DNA of 64,000 nucleotides from Hymenopellis radicata (GCA_015501595.1 JADNRX010000144.1:1-64000); one strand, 5' to 3'. Positions 44,981 to 55,817 are shown, counted from the first letter of the stretch. Notes: generated from the sequence alone by a model not told the origin. Translations and numbers: made by a program.

Positions 44981-46399
44981 CAACATCGATGGAAACCGTG
45001 AAAGCGTACCATTTGACAAAGTTGTTGGCCTTCTCTTCAGCAAGCGGTAAATCATCAAGGCATGAGACTCCCGGCCTTGATCGAGAGGCGCTGGCAAGGT
45101 TGATTGGAACAGATCACCTGCTGAATCCCGCTGAAGACTTGCGACAATATAGTAGTCCGCCCCAAATAAACACGACTCGAACTCGGCTCTAAGAGGGACT
45201 CGAGTCTCGGACTTGGAGGTGTACAAGGAATTTTCATGGGCGGGAGAACAATACTAGATAGTAGTGCTTCAGCATTCAAGGATATTCTCATAGGAATACC
45301 ACCAATCCCTGTTGAGTGATTATCCCAAGGGAGGAGGAGCACGAGTCTTGAACGAGAGTTTTAAACAGGCGGTGCTGGTGGAAGGAGAGCCCTCGTCTTG
45401 TGGTTAAGACGAAGTTGCAAATGGTAACGCCAATGTAACACGTTATCACGCACCTGTCACGCTACCGTGTCAGTGCCGTGAGAGCCAAGAGTGCCGTGCT
45501 ACTGGGCCCGAGCCATAGCCGCTACCGTGGTGACCGTGACTGTACCGTGGCCGCTACCGTGGTGACAACCATGGCTGCTACCGTGAGTACCGTGCTACCG
45601 TGGCGGCTGCAGGGTCTACCGTGCGCACGGCACTTTTGGCTAGGAGGACTTCGACGGTATTTGGTGATTTTTGGGCTTCATCAGGGTTCTTTTCATTGAA
45701 TACAAGTACATTGACTCAAGCTATTTACAGGACATGACTTGTCTGCCTAGAAGGTACGTACTCTAGGCGACTGGGAGGACAAGTCAATTTGGGCTGTGGC
45801 TGTGCTACCGTGCAGCCGTGAGCCGCTACCGTGCATGCACGGTCGCGGCCACGGTAAAATCGCGGGGCCCAGAGCCATTGTGGACAGCAGAGCTAAGAGC
45901 CTGAGGTGTATGTGGGACGAGGATTCGATGACATATTGGACTGCCGTCCGGACGGGGGGCCCTCGAGACTGTCATCGTCGAGCTCATAGTCTATTTTCGG
46001 GTCTGAGGACGATGGTGGAGCCATAGCAACAAGCAAGAGCGGTTCTCGAGGAAGATATAGAAGATGGAGAGCAATCTTGGAGACTCCTGGCTCTGATAGT
46101 TTGCCGAGGGATGGGCGTTCTACGTGAGGCGCACTGCTACACATGTATTTTCGATCAATTTTCCTTGTCACGATAGTCACAGCTACATCTCGTAACCCTG
46201 AAGGCTCTGGGCGACACGAACGAGAAATAATACAATGAGAGATGGCCGTAGGATTGCTTTCCTAATGCCATTAAATCGAGGTCCTGAACATAACGCGTCA
46301 TTACTGTCCTCACCGCCCGGAATCACGATATGATGGGTCGTTTTGAAGCTAATGTTACTAAATGTAGTTTGTTTGTCTACCTTCTGTTATTCTGTACGA

Positions 46400-46890
46400 T
46401 CACAGTCGTCTTGCACGTTCGCTAGCAGGTGTCGGACGTTGAGGTGGACGCTGCTTCCTCGACCGCTTCTCGATGTCTTTCGCACGTTGTTGTACTTCCG
46501 CCGCTTTGGAAATACTCTTCACCCCCAGGACTACCTGGTCGAACAGGTCTTCTTGTTCTTTACTCATAGGACCGGCGACTTCCTTGTGTTTCAGCCTCTC
46601 AAAAAAATGACAATGGCAGCCAGCTTTAAGCCCGCCCTTTCAAGGGCACTTATCAGGCCCTGAAGACGATCTTCCACTGTGAGCGGCCGTGTGTTAGCAT
46701 CGTTCCCGGGAGTCAAGTGACCACGTACCGTCTGATAAGGCCTTGATGAATCCGTCTCGCGGCAGATCCAGGCCTGAGATCATACATGAATGTGGGGAGG
46801 GCGTGTTAAAACCTTTCGACGTCCGAGTAGAGTCCGTGGTAGATAGCCATGCTATTGAATCTGGAAAAAATCCCGATGCAGAGTTTCTTG
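46400..46890 (-). pseudogene. Unrecognised gene fragment next to the F-box remnant
   Basis: The minus strand reads KKLCIGIFSRFNSMAIYHGL near 46880, then SGLDLPRDGFIKALSD. After a GTACGT..ACAG intron it gives VEDRLQGLISALERAGLKLA. After a frame change at a run of seven A (T on the coding strand, 46601-46607) it gives FFERLKHKEVAGPMSKEQED, LFDQVVLGVKSISKAAEVQQ and a basic tail to a stop at 46400. It is helical and charged, with no known domain. The 5' part is replaced by an F-box promoter and first exon, so it may be a chimaera created by rearrangement. Confidence 0.4.
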
Positions 46891-46914
46891 AGGTCGTGAG
46901 AAAAGCCACTTTTC

Positions 46915-47071
46915 TGTGACATACCTCGCCTCTCGACTGACAAGCCGGAGGTTCTTGAGGGTTTGATGGTCGGACTGGAGGCATGCAGAACGGTCCCCAC
47001 GGCAGTTGAAGGGCTCTTACCAGTGAGAGGCATATCTCCCACCAGAGTTCTGGAGGTAGCGTTGGTGTCAT
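46915..47071 (-). pseudogene. Truncated F-box gene, expanded subfamily, member 4
   Basis: Starts at 47071 with MTPTLPPELWWEICLSLV and the usual first intron, then continues for about 30 codons (LRLVSREARYVAEKWLFS in the right frame). It then breaks off near 46915 into unrelated sequence. The promoter module upstream is intact, so a fusion transcript with the adjacent fragment is possible. Confidence 0.6.
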
Positions 47072-47121
47072 GGAGGGAGAAAGAATGCAGCGGAGCGAGG
47101 TTGCATTATGGAGCCTTGTCC

Positions 47122-47180
47122 CCCCTTATATACAGGAGTCGGTGGGCTGCGTCTAGAAGATTCGAAGGCCACGTCACCAG
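47122..47180 (-). promoter_or_regulatory. Conserved F-box promoter module, copy 4
   Basis: TGACGTGG (47169-47176), GAATCTTCTAGAC (47153-47165) and TGTATATAAGG, in the usual order before the truncated F-box gene. Confidence 0.6.
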
Positions 47181-47309
47181 GAACAATGTGCGTTATTGAC
47201 CTCTCCATAACGCAACAGCTGTGCATTTTGGGGCGCCTTGCCTCGTGTGGGGCCCGGGGGAAATGGAAATCGCGCAGCCTGGAATTGAGGTTCAGTAGCC
47301 GTTCGTCAA

Positions 47310-47700
47310 GAAAGAGTAAGATGCTTACCAAACTACGACACTATCTCGAACGAACAGAATATCGTCTGTGAATAGGTCAGATCACCGCCTAAGAATTCGC
47401 TCGTAGGAACGGAGCAATGTTGCGTACCGTATCACGCATGCCCTCACGAGTCTCCAGGTCGCTTATATCCGACTTGACGAAGAGGGATTGACGACAGCGC
47501 CTTGTCCGTTCCATAATGATGCCCCACAGCTTTCCACACTTGACGAGTGTAAAGGGGGGAGGTGGAACGCCAACATAAAAGCTGCTATGAATCGCCTTGT
47601 ATCGTTTCAGACGGTAAATTTATACGCGGCGCCTGTTAGACGCGAGTTTACTGAGAACAAAAGACCCGTAACGTAGGTAGTCGGCACGGCTCATAAAAGG
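47310..47700 (-). repeat. Conserved small-ORF block, copy 4
   Basis: Same block as at 32.46-32.79 kb. Its right end (GGCTCATAAAAGGTGAAC) is cut by the insertion that starts at 47706. Confidence 0.6.
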
Positions 47701-48730
47701 TGAACTGTTATGGTAATGGGGTAAAATGGCGCGTCGCGTGGTGCGCGAAGGTTCTGATGCGCCGCAAGTGTTCTCGCGTGCTTCGCGAGAGCGTAGGGTT
47801 CGATCGCCGTACAGAACTGTCTGTAGTGAACTGGAAATGAAATGATGAGTGGCGCGAAGTCTGTGTTGCGCGCGAGAGAAAAGGAGAGAAGCAAAGAGTT
47901 AAGATAAAAGCAAGTAAAATTCGTATCCGTAGGTTGTCAACATGGTAGTAGTGGTAAGGTAAAACTATGCTAATCGACAGTATATATAGTGTCTGGCGAG
48001 GCTGTGCTGTGGAAAGCTGTGGAATGAACGAGTGCGTTCGCGGCAGTTATAAGCCCGGAGTGAGCACGGCAGTACGACTCACTGCAGTACACTGCATCGG
48101 CCCAGTGGATTCTACTGCGATGTACCACATTTCAGTGCAGAATTTCCCTCTTTTTAGGCAGGTCGGTTGCAGTACATCTCACTAAATTACACCGCACTAT
48201 TACGTATAACAGTGTCATATAGCGCTGTATTGTACTGCATCACGACTCCTCCGACGGCGATCTCCTACAGTATCTTACAGTGCAACGTACCACATAACAG
48301 TGCTACATCATGGTATATTACAGTGTACCGCAAGAGCTCCAGAGCGTACCCACTGCAGTACATCACAGTGAAATGGAGCGCATAACAGTGACACATTGTG
48401 GTGTATTACAGTGTGCTCGAAGGACTCCTAAGCGTACTCGCAGCAGTGCATTACAGTAAAGTGTAGCACCCGCTGTAGAAGGGTGCCGTGTCTGCCGAAC
48501 GCGGCCGCGATCGGACTTAACGGACTTAAGCCGATGAACACGAAAAGTAATCCTATTATATTTCAAGAACGGACATGTAACGGTATTCCGTTTCACATAT
48601 ATTACATTCATACATTCAGTCTGCACTCAAGAAAAATATGACCTTAGCTTAGCGTAGGTAGCCCGCGTTACGACTAGCCCGGACATTAGTACGTGCCCGG
48701 ATCACTTGAACCCGAGTCATACAACTTCAT

Positions 48731-50981
48731 TTAACCTAATATCTCTACCCAAAAGTCCTCATCCAATCCTCGATCCTTCGTATCAATCCGTCCTTGGACC
48801 ATATCTGCGTACATGAGGAAAAGAGAATGAAGGTAGAAGTCAAAGGTGATGTCGGTCATCTGTCGAAGCTGTGTATCAAAGCCGTCCAACCACGAATTCA
48901 GTTGCTCCGCAGTCTCCGTATTGAACGCGCGTGTAAGAAAGGTATTCCCCAATGAATCGGTAGCTGTACAAATGAGATCAGGTTGCGAACCATTCTTCGG
49001 AGTAGGGTTGCACCAAAGCCGGCATAGTGAGTCGGATGCCTTATGCCCGATATAATGCCAGACATCGACGATGAATTTGGTGGTCTGCAGCCAATGGCTG
49101 TGTCGATCCTGGGTAATGATATGCCGCAGAAGCTTACAAGCATTGTCGTATGCTAGAATGCTTGGCTTCAGATGATGATGATCGACCCAGACATCGTCAA
49201 TGATGCGCAGAACCTGTGAAGGACTCTCTGAGGAATAGCACTTGCCCCATCCAATAGGAAACCCGCAAGCCCACTGAACCGTTTGAATACAGTAGACATT
49301 ACACGCCCTAAAGGTATGCTCGACTTGTGTTCCTGGTAGATCATCAAGCGACGGAAGATCAATGTTGAAGGTAGCAGGAGGTGCGTGACCAGTACGAGTC
49401 GGATCAGCAGCTGGAGCATTGAACTCCTGCTGTCTACGAATGACTCGACGTACACCATCAAAGCCCAAGCGCTTGAAACGCTTCGAGTAGTGCTTGTACC
49501 AAGATTTATGTGTAGGAGTGCTGCACGTAAGGCTGCCGTCTTCGACCGGCTGATTACAGCCTACAAGACCGCAAACATCGGCGAGACCCTCATCCAAATG
49601 GGTAGAGCAAAAGCGCCCATTCTTGAAATTCTTGAGTGGCGACTTACAATCTCGAACGGCACAAATCTATAATTCCTAGAATGAGAACTACCGAACTTGA
49701 AGGAGGAATAGGCTCAACGCACACGATGACCGGTATTCTTGCCATCCATAACTGCAAGACGGACATATCCTCGAGGCTCATCTGGAGCAGGTGCAGGGGT
49801 CGCCTGGTTTAGTTGACGCTCATATGCAGAAATAAGATCCTCGTCGTCCTACATATAAGTATGAGAGATGAGAAGCTCTAGTTAGGTCAACAACATACCT
49901 GGGTAGTATCATCATCACTGACAGATTCATCATCTGAATCATGGTCGTTCGAGCTCTGACCAACGAGTCCATCGACTGTCGTTCCGAGAATTGCCCCCTC
50001 AGCGATAAGGTCCTCTTTATAGCGCTTCTTATGGGTACAATCTTTGCACCCATGATCCATGGCACTGGGAAAGAGGCCGCCATTGATGCCGAGCACGTCC
50101 CGAACTGATTTCATAAGAACATCCGTTGTGGCATTCGATGGGAACTGCACAACATCCGGCTTAGCATGTGCAACCAGTAGACGGCGAGACAGATGCTCCA
50201 CGAACAGTCTCTTCGACTGACGTGTAGTGATCTTTCGCGACTCGCCCCGTTGACGAAGAGAGTCGTTCATCCATTCTGCAAAGTTGGCCCATCCGCATTT
50301 GAATCGAGCGACAGCCTTTTCCTGCTCGATAGCAAGATAGCGGTGAACCCATATACCGCGCTTGGAGATGCGCAGATATCTGGCATCATAATCCAGTCGC
50401 TGGATACGATGGTGCCGAATGTCACCTGGGGAGACGATGCAGTCTGGATAATAATCGGATTTGCAGACTCCACACCGGCCAACAAGAAGGTTTCCAGCTC
50501 GCCAGCGTCGATCCTTGTCAAGAATCCAAACAGTATGGACTTTAGTTCTCTGGCGTAGGCTTGTTAAACGAGTACCGGGAGGACAGATGATGCATGCACG
50601 ATGATGTGTTACGAGGATAATGGGTGGAGAGGGAATAAAGGTTGACGAAACCTCGAAGCCGTCACTGTCAATGCCAAGGAGATCATACAACGCATCAGCA
50701 TCGCGAGCCATGGCAGCTGCAAATTCGAAGCGCTCTGTATCATCCCGCCAAAGCTCCATGTCATGGGGATCAAGAGCGCCCCCTAGAACTTGGATGAACG
50801 CGGTCAGCCAAGCAGTATGGGTGCGCGCGTGAGAACCATCAGTTGGTTGATTTTTATGAAGCTGGTAGATGGGATAGAGGCTGATGATTGTACAAAGGGA
50901 AAGGATAACATTCTCCAGTGAAAGACCGGCTGGAAAGAATAAAGCCAAAACGTTTGATAGATCTTGGGTTGTTGAAACCAT
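48731..50981 (-). CDS. KDZ transposon protein with CxC5 and CxC6 cysteine clusters
   Basis: Minus strand, start at 50981 (MVSTTQDLSNVLALFFPAGL). Introns near 49848-49898 and 49671-49720. The N-terminal part has CIICPP..LTSLRQR and GRCGVCKSDYYPDC (CxC5-like cluster). A CxC6-like cluster follows the last intron: ICAVRDCKSPLKNFKNGRFC, then STHLDEGLADVCGLVGCNQP. The C-terminus reads SILAYDNACKLLRHII, FIVDVWHYIGHKASDSLCRL WCNP and TETAEQLNSWLDGF, the RNase-H-like part typical of KDZ transposases (D in YDNAC, VD.WH, E in TAEQLNSW). It probably catalyses or supports transposition of the surrounding element. Exons join in frame and no stops intervene. Confidence 0.8.
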
Positions 50982-51070
50982 AACGATGATGACTGTTCAG
51001 AGCAAAGTGTTCAGACAAATAGGGGCAGAAGTAACGACTCTTATTGACAAGGAACTCTAGTTAGCCTACA

Positions 51071-53940
51071 CTACTCATCTAAATTGTCACTATCAAGACT
51101 GAAGCACGACGCGTTAGAAGCTGGAGTACCTAGACGATCAATATCGACATACCGAGGTTCGCTTCCCCTTGGATTGTAGTCGTTTGCGTACCTCCTCTCT
51201 TTATCCTCTCTCCTGCTCTTCTTTACCGGTCGAGGGCTTGACGCGCGAGAGGCGCTTCCAGATCGAGACTTAGAAGGAGGGCTCGAACCACCACGACGTC
51301 TCTCTCCCACAGTATCAGGGCTTTGACCACCTGATGAGCCAGCATGCTTCCTTTTAAGCTTGCTATTATCGTCAACGCGGATATGATCTCCACCGCGGAC
51401 TCGACTGCGACTGCGACTGCGACTATAGTATCGACCACGACTGGTGCTGCCGCGGCGGATTCGACTAGTGCTTCGATGATGGGAATGGCTCCTACTGCGG
51501 CGGGAAGGCTGACGACCTGGAGAGAGGTGACGCTCACGACTGGTGGTATGAGACCGAGCTATGCTGCGGCCACGACTAGAACCTTCCCGTCGGCGGTAAT
51601 TGTCTCGTCCACGGTCTCTCGAGCGCCCACGCTCATCTTTATCTTCTCGTCCACGCTCTCTGGGCTCTCTCGAGTGCCCACGCTCATCTTTACGCCTATG
51701 CTGATTGTGCCGATCTCCATGATCCCCACGGCCCTGGCCCTTGCGATTAGCTGGGTGGTTTCGGTTCCGAGGTGCAGAAAGCTTGCGCGATGTATCCATA
51801 ACATCGCCTTTTACAAGCTTGTCGAAGGCGCTAGCCGAGAGTCCCATGTACTTAGCCTGCATTTCTTGATCGTTGGGTTTCTGCCACCATAGATCGATGT
51901 CAGGATGCTTCTGGCGTGCATCCGGGCCGAATTGGCGTTTATCAGTTGCCGCCTGAGATGAGCGGAATCCAAAAAAGCCGTACAGATCGGTCTCTGAGAA
52001 GAGACGGCCAGAAAACTCATCATCTGATGAGACATAAGCGATGTGAACATGGAGTGATGTGAAATATGTACGCGAAGCTTCCATTGGAGTCGTAAACTTG
52101 CCCTTTGTTCCTTTATGCCATCCCAACTCTCGCAGCTTGTCAAGAACACAGGTCTCAAAAAGCTTGCGCCGCTGCAAAACAACAAGACGATTATCTGCAT
52201 CAACATCAGCTTAGACGAATACAATAAAATAGATAGATACAAACTGGCTGTAGCGTGAAGAGCTTCGAATTTTTCATCTCGAAAGTCGATCTTAAGATAC
52301 TCAGTGCGCAACATCTCAAACATCTCATGGGATAGCTGAGAGTCGCCCTTCTGATACAGACTTCTTGCTGTTTCGGCAGCGGCAAAGGCATCCTAATGTG
52401 CTTGTCAGATAGATGAAGTCGCCGATAAGTATAGGATCAAGTACCTTACGCTTATCAAAACCCTTTCTCTCTGCCTCGGACATCTTGCTGAGCTCATCGT
52501 TAGTGGCCTTTGGTGGACAGTCACGACGAGCAGTGTGCGATGGAAAAAGTGCTTTTGCAACTGAAGACTGTACCGCCTCGGGCTACATGGTGCTGAGTAT
52601 GCAAGCCTTAAAGATAAAGACTCACTTACGATAGCGACACGCGTAGATGGATCATCTGTACGATGAAATAGAGTACAGCCAAACTCCTGCAGCCCGAGAT
52701 CTGCAACTTCGTACATGTTCGCACTCAACAAGTTAAGCGCTTCGTTGGTCCCCTTTAGGATCGCATCAATCTTGCCAATATCAAGCTGGCTGTTAGGATT
52801 GCGAGGACTCTGACGCAAGAAACGAGCATTTCGATCTAGACAACTGATGAGTCCTAGATCACAGTCTTCCAAAAGCAAACATACCTTTGCTCGGGGAATT
52901 TTTCTGCAGAATGAGCGGTACAACCTGCTTGAGCTGAACGTAAAGAGCAGAACTCGACTCGCGTCCTCGCATGGAATAGAAAGAGAGGTCGCTATTTTCT
53001 TCGAGAATGATGTCCTCACAGCGAATAAGCGTGTTACGAAAGTCGACAAACTGAATCGTAATGATCACTGAGTAGATTGTCAGTTAAGGTATGAATAGAT
53101 GTGGATATAACGTACACTGCCGGCGTGCAGACTTCATCGCGACGAATTGTCCCATAAGGTCAGCTGAGGGAAGTGGTTCGAGCGTCTTTTCCTCTTGGTC
53201 TTCAACACTTGATTTGTCGTCATCGTTATCGGACTGGTGGTTGCTCTTGAGGGTGTCCTTCGGATCTAAAGTAAACAGATTAGTCGAGTGATAGAATGTA
53301 AATAAGTCGACGTACTGGTGGGGGTCGTCACGCTATCATCGTCCATTCTATCAATAGACATCGAACGACGGGCTTCTGAATGGTATTGTTAGCGAGATTC
53401 AGGCAGGAATTGGGAAGTCATGACACACCCTTTTTCTCTGTCTCTGTACCCAACCGATGAAAGCTTGGCGATGGGGCAATGGCAACTTGCTCGTCCAGAA
53501 GCTTCTTCATCGCCCTGAGAAAATCTGTATGAGAGAGAAGGCAGCCGGAAAAAAACAACGCACCCAGTCGGAAGGCGGTCGTTGTCCTTGTCCTGTTGCT
53601 GCGCCAGCGTATCTTCGCGATCCTTGTCGGCACTTGTCTTCTGGTGTGCAGCGGCGACATCGGATGCCTTAGGCTGTGAAGCCGAGCCCGCTGCCTTATC
53701 GTTCTTGTCAAGCCATACTTTATTGTAGAGCGGGTTAGCGCGGATCGCCGCACGATTGGCCTTGTAGTATTCGGCGAGCAGCGGTTTGAGTTCCTTGGGC
53801 TGCATGTCCGGCACCTTGTTCGGGTCACCGACGCCCCAGTTCAGAGCGAGAGGGACGAGGGTTTCCTTCTTCTTAACATTCGAGTCAAGGATGATACCCC
53901 CTTTGAAAGGTCGGAGAGGCGGTGTTGGCGTGTCGGCCAT
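51071..53940 (-). CDS. KDZ-linked protein: SAP-like N-terminus, RS-rich C-terminus
   Basis: About eight exons, start at 53940 (MADTPTPPLRPFKGGIILDS), stop at 51071, 90 bp upstream of the CxC gene on the same strand. The N-terminus has WGVGDPNKVPDMQPKELKPL LAEYYKANRAA, a SAP/HeH-like helix pair that often binds DNA. The middle exons read QFVDFRNTLIRCEDIILEEN, LYVQLKQVVPLIL and FRSSQAATDKRQFGPDARQK. The C-terminal 200 residues are an Arg/Ser/Asp repeat region (RSRDRGRDNYRRREGSSRGR; YYSRSRSRSRVRG), like splicing RS domains. Function unknown. Its position inside the element suggests a helper or regulator of transposition. Confidence 0.65.
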
Positions 53941-54364
53941 TGTGCTGACAGGAGGAAAGACAGGAGTGTAGCGAGTCACAGTGAGTGGCAGTGCACGGCA
54001 GTAGAAGGTCGTCGAATCCGATCGAAGGAGGCTGGAATAATTAAAATCCGACGTGCCCAAGAGTTCAGTGAATTTCATTGCATTACAGTACGCCACAGTG
54101 GTGGCGGTCGGGACCAAGAATGTGTCTGGTTACGTCACATTACACTGCCACGGGTCGGTCTACAAGGTAAGTTACCGGACTGCTATATATAGTACTGCCC
54201 ATCACCGACCACCACTGTACAGTGTTGTGCAGTGGTGTACAGCAGTGTTAGTGCTGTTTCCGGGCATATTACTCGTTCGCGGGTTCGCGCAGTAAACTGG
54301 AAGCCCGAGGTAGCCGATACCTGTCCGCTTCCGAGAGGCTGGAAAGTAGTATAGATCCATAACA

Positions 54365-55490
54365 TGAACATTGATGATGTTGTTTCGAATTGGGACGAAA
54401 CTTCGAGACCATTCTGCGCAGCCCTAGCGTACATGCGTCGGAGTGCTTAAAAGGGTGCATTAATTGACCAATAACGATGACTTTACAGGTCGTCCAGAAG
54501 AGTCTGGCAGAAGAGGAGATAATCGCTGTGAGGAAGCAGCAATGCTGTGCAGTTCATTTGTTTGTGTATCTGATCGCCGCTTTTCTCTTCCCGCCAACAT
54601 GTCGACGCGTCGGGCAATGCCTTCAAACGCGTCGATACGCATAGAGCGTCTGATCAGGCTGCAGGTTGATGTCCTGCCTTCTCCCTAGCTGTGCACGCCG
54701 CTCTAGTCGATGCAGAACGGTACGTACGCCGTCCTCTACTATCGCATATAGTACCCAATATTGTCATTAGCGCCATGCTTGTTTTTGTCGCGATGACGCC
54801 TAATCTGTGCCGCCATCTGCGCTCTGTACTCGCAGTCCACCTTCGCACCGACACTGCCATGGTCGTACAGTTGGCTGCCTACGGTCGAGTACAAAGTCCG
54901 AGTCTGAATGCGCCTAGCCGATGGTGTGTGCCGAAGTGCCCTACTATATCAACTCTCACCTAGTTTCAGATAGCGCGTCTGCCTTCCCATCAATATGACC
55001 ATTTATCTGCGCGCTACGTCAAACCTTGGCTCGCATTTACACAGCGTACTACCCACCCCGATACGTTCTTTTGGACCGGGTGTGTCTGTCCAATGTCGAT
55101 TCGAATTCCGGTTGATTAAAGTCTCGTTGAATAACCCACTCGTCGTTGTTACAACGCGAAGGCTTGGGCTTTTAGGATGGACGGACGAACAAGTGTGGCC
55201 CGGGGTCTACGCCGCGCTGCCCGTCCGCTCACGGTGTGCATCCGTGTCTTCGTTGATGGAAAATGTGCCTAATCGATCCGAGTCCAGTCTGCGCATGGCA
55301 AAGAAGAGCTCGCTATTACTGTTCCTCCCTTCCATACCTCAATATAATTACGCGCTACTGGGAGCATGATGGTAAGCTACAAATGTCTCTTTCCAAAGCC
55401 ACATGCTGATGGAGACAATAGGCTGTCGACACGTCGGCCAGGTACTGGATCCTTCATCTTCGCTTACTTTAGCTATCACGGCTCGACTAT
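54365..55490 (+). repeat. 1.2-kb repeat block, copy 2
   Basis: Matches 32804-33985. Its left end is the TGAAC target duplication at the right edge of the 6.66-kb insertion; its right end leads into the upstream region of F-box member 5. Confidence 0.75.
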
Positions 55491-55759
55491 ACGAATCTTT
55501 CTCTGCTGGTTTTTTTAACTTGTGTATCAGGCTTCCGACTGCACTTGTCTAATGCAGTTTACATTGCCCAACGTTCATGGCGTGTTTTCTCAGACGGGTC
55601 AGACATATGCGCCCGAACCTCCGCTCTGCGGATCGCCCGGACAGTGGAACCCCGTCAACAAAGAACAACAAGTCTGCGTGATCTTCATTTTCCCTCGAGG
55701 CAAGGCGCCCCAAAATGCACAGCTGTTGTGTTATGGAGAGGACAATGACGCCCATTGTT

Positions 55760-55817
55760 CCTGGTGACGTGGCCTTCGAATCTTCTAGACACAGCCCACC
55801 GGCTCCTGTATATAAGG
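55760..55817 (+). promoter_or_regulatory. Conserved F-box promoter module, copy 5
   Basis: TGACGTGG (55765-55772), GAATCTTCTAGAC (55778-55790) and TGTATATAAGG (55807-55817), 65 bp before the ATG at 55882. Confidence 0.65.

Larger units (their letters stand above)
43390..45870. mobile_element. Pack-MULE-like element, 2.5 kb, 10-bp target duplication
   Basis: Flanked by the direct repeat AGAGCCATTG (43380-43389 and 45871-45880; 11 bp with the preceding C). The ends are weak inverted repeats: GGGCACCAC..CCGTGGC on the left, GGGCCCCGC..CCGTGGC read inward from the right. Subterminal parts are rich in CTACCGTG/CACGGTAG on both sides (43430-43500, 45470-45640, 45790-45860). A second inverted pair AAAAGTGCCGTG occurs at 43399 and 45630. 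A 9-11 bp duplication with G-rich ends fits the Mutator (MULE) superfamily. No transposase is present. The interior carries host-like gene fragments of two unrelated enzymes. Confidence 0.7.
40985..46024 (-). pseudogene. FunK1-type fungal protein kinase, split by an inserted element
   Basis: The 3' part (43400-40985, three exons) is a clear FunK1 kinase: NNRVFMHAKQFMELVF near the N-terminus, RFVVKISCPT (lysine), HRDLSASNIMF (catalytic loop), GVPNDLDLAS (DFG position, DLD) and RHLYRHDLESLFYVLLMLV. Introns lie near 42784-42840 and 41710-41760. The 5' end lies beyond a 2.5-kb insertion: 46024-45871 reads MAPPSSSDPKIDYELDDDSL then EGPPSGRQSNMSSNPRPTYT. After one base change near 45891-45900 it joins SSAVHNGSD / TTSSNGLFRRKDYDEYIKHD through the 10-bp duplicated target. 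These kinases are greatly expanded in Agaricomycetes; targets are unknown. The insertion must inactivate it unless the gene starts internally. Confidence 0.8.
48053..54265. mobile_element. KDZ-type DNA transposon, 6.2 kb
   Basis: Holds two minus-strand genes (CxC5/CxC6 protein and SAP-like/RS-rich protein) between arms packed with ACAGTG/CACTGT-type subterminal repeats (about 48060-48480 and 53970-54265). The outer ends GCCCGGAGTGAGCAC (48053) and, inverted, GCCCGGAAACAGCAC (54265) are an imperfect 15-bp TIR. No certain target duplication is visible for these inner ends. KDZ elements are abundant in mushrooms; the genes here look complete, so this may be a recently active copy. Confidence 0.65.
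47706..54364. mobile_element. Insertion of 6.66 kb with TG..CA ends and 5-bp duplication (possible solo LTR hosting a KDZ element)
   Basis: Starts TGTTATGG and ends CCATAACA. It is flanked by TGAAC on both sides (47701-47705 and 54365-54369). The uninterrupted paralogous sequence at about 32797-32815 has one TGAAC at this point, which confirms both boundaries. TG..CA ends with a 5-bp duplication are the mark of LTR retroelements. The outer parts (47706-48052 and 54266-54364, about 445 bp together, with TATATATAG at about 47980) would form a solo LTR into which the KDZ-type element inserted. A single unusual element with these ends is the alternative. Confidence 0.7.

Noticed and set aside
48060..48480. 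Repeated ACAGTG/CACTGT units considered as a CRISPR-like or satellite array
   Set aside because: Spacing and unit sequence are irregular and a matching set occurs at the other end of the KDZ element, so they are subterminal repeats of that element.
51223..51537. Ala/Val-rich frame opposite or alongside the RS region
   Set aside because: It is the alternate-frame reading of the Arg/Ser repeat region of the KDZ-linked gene.
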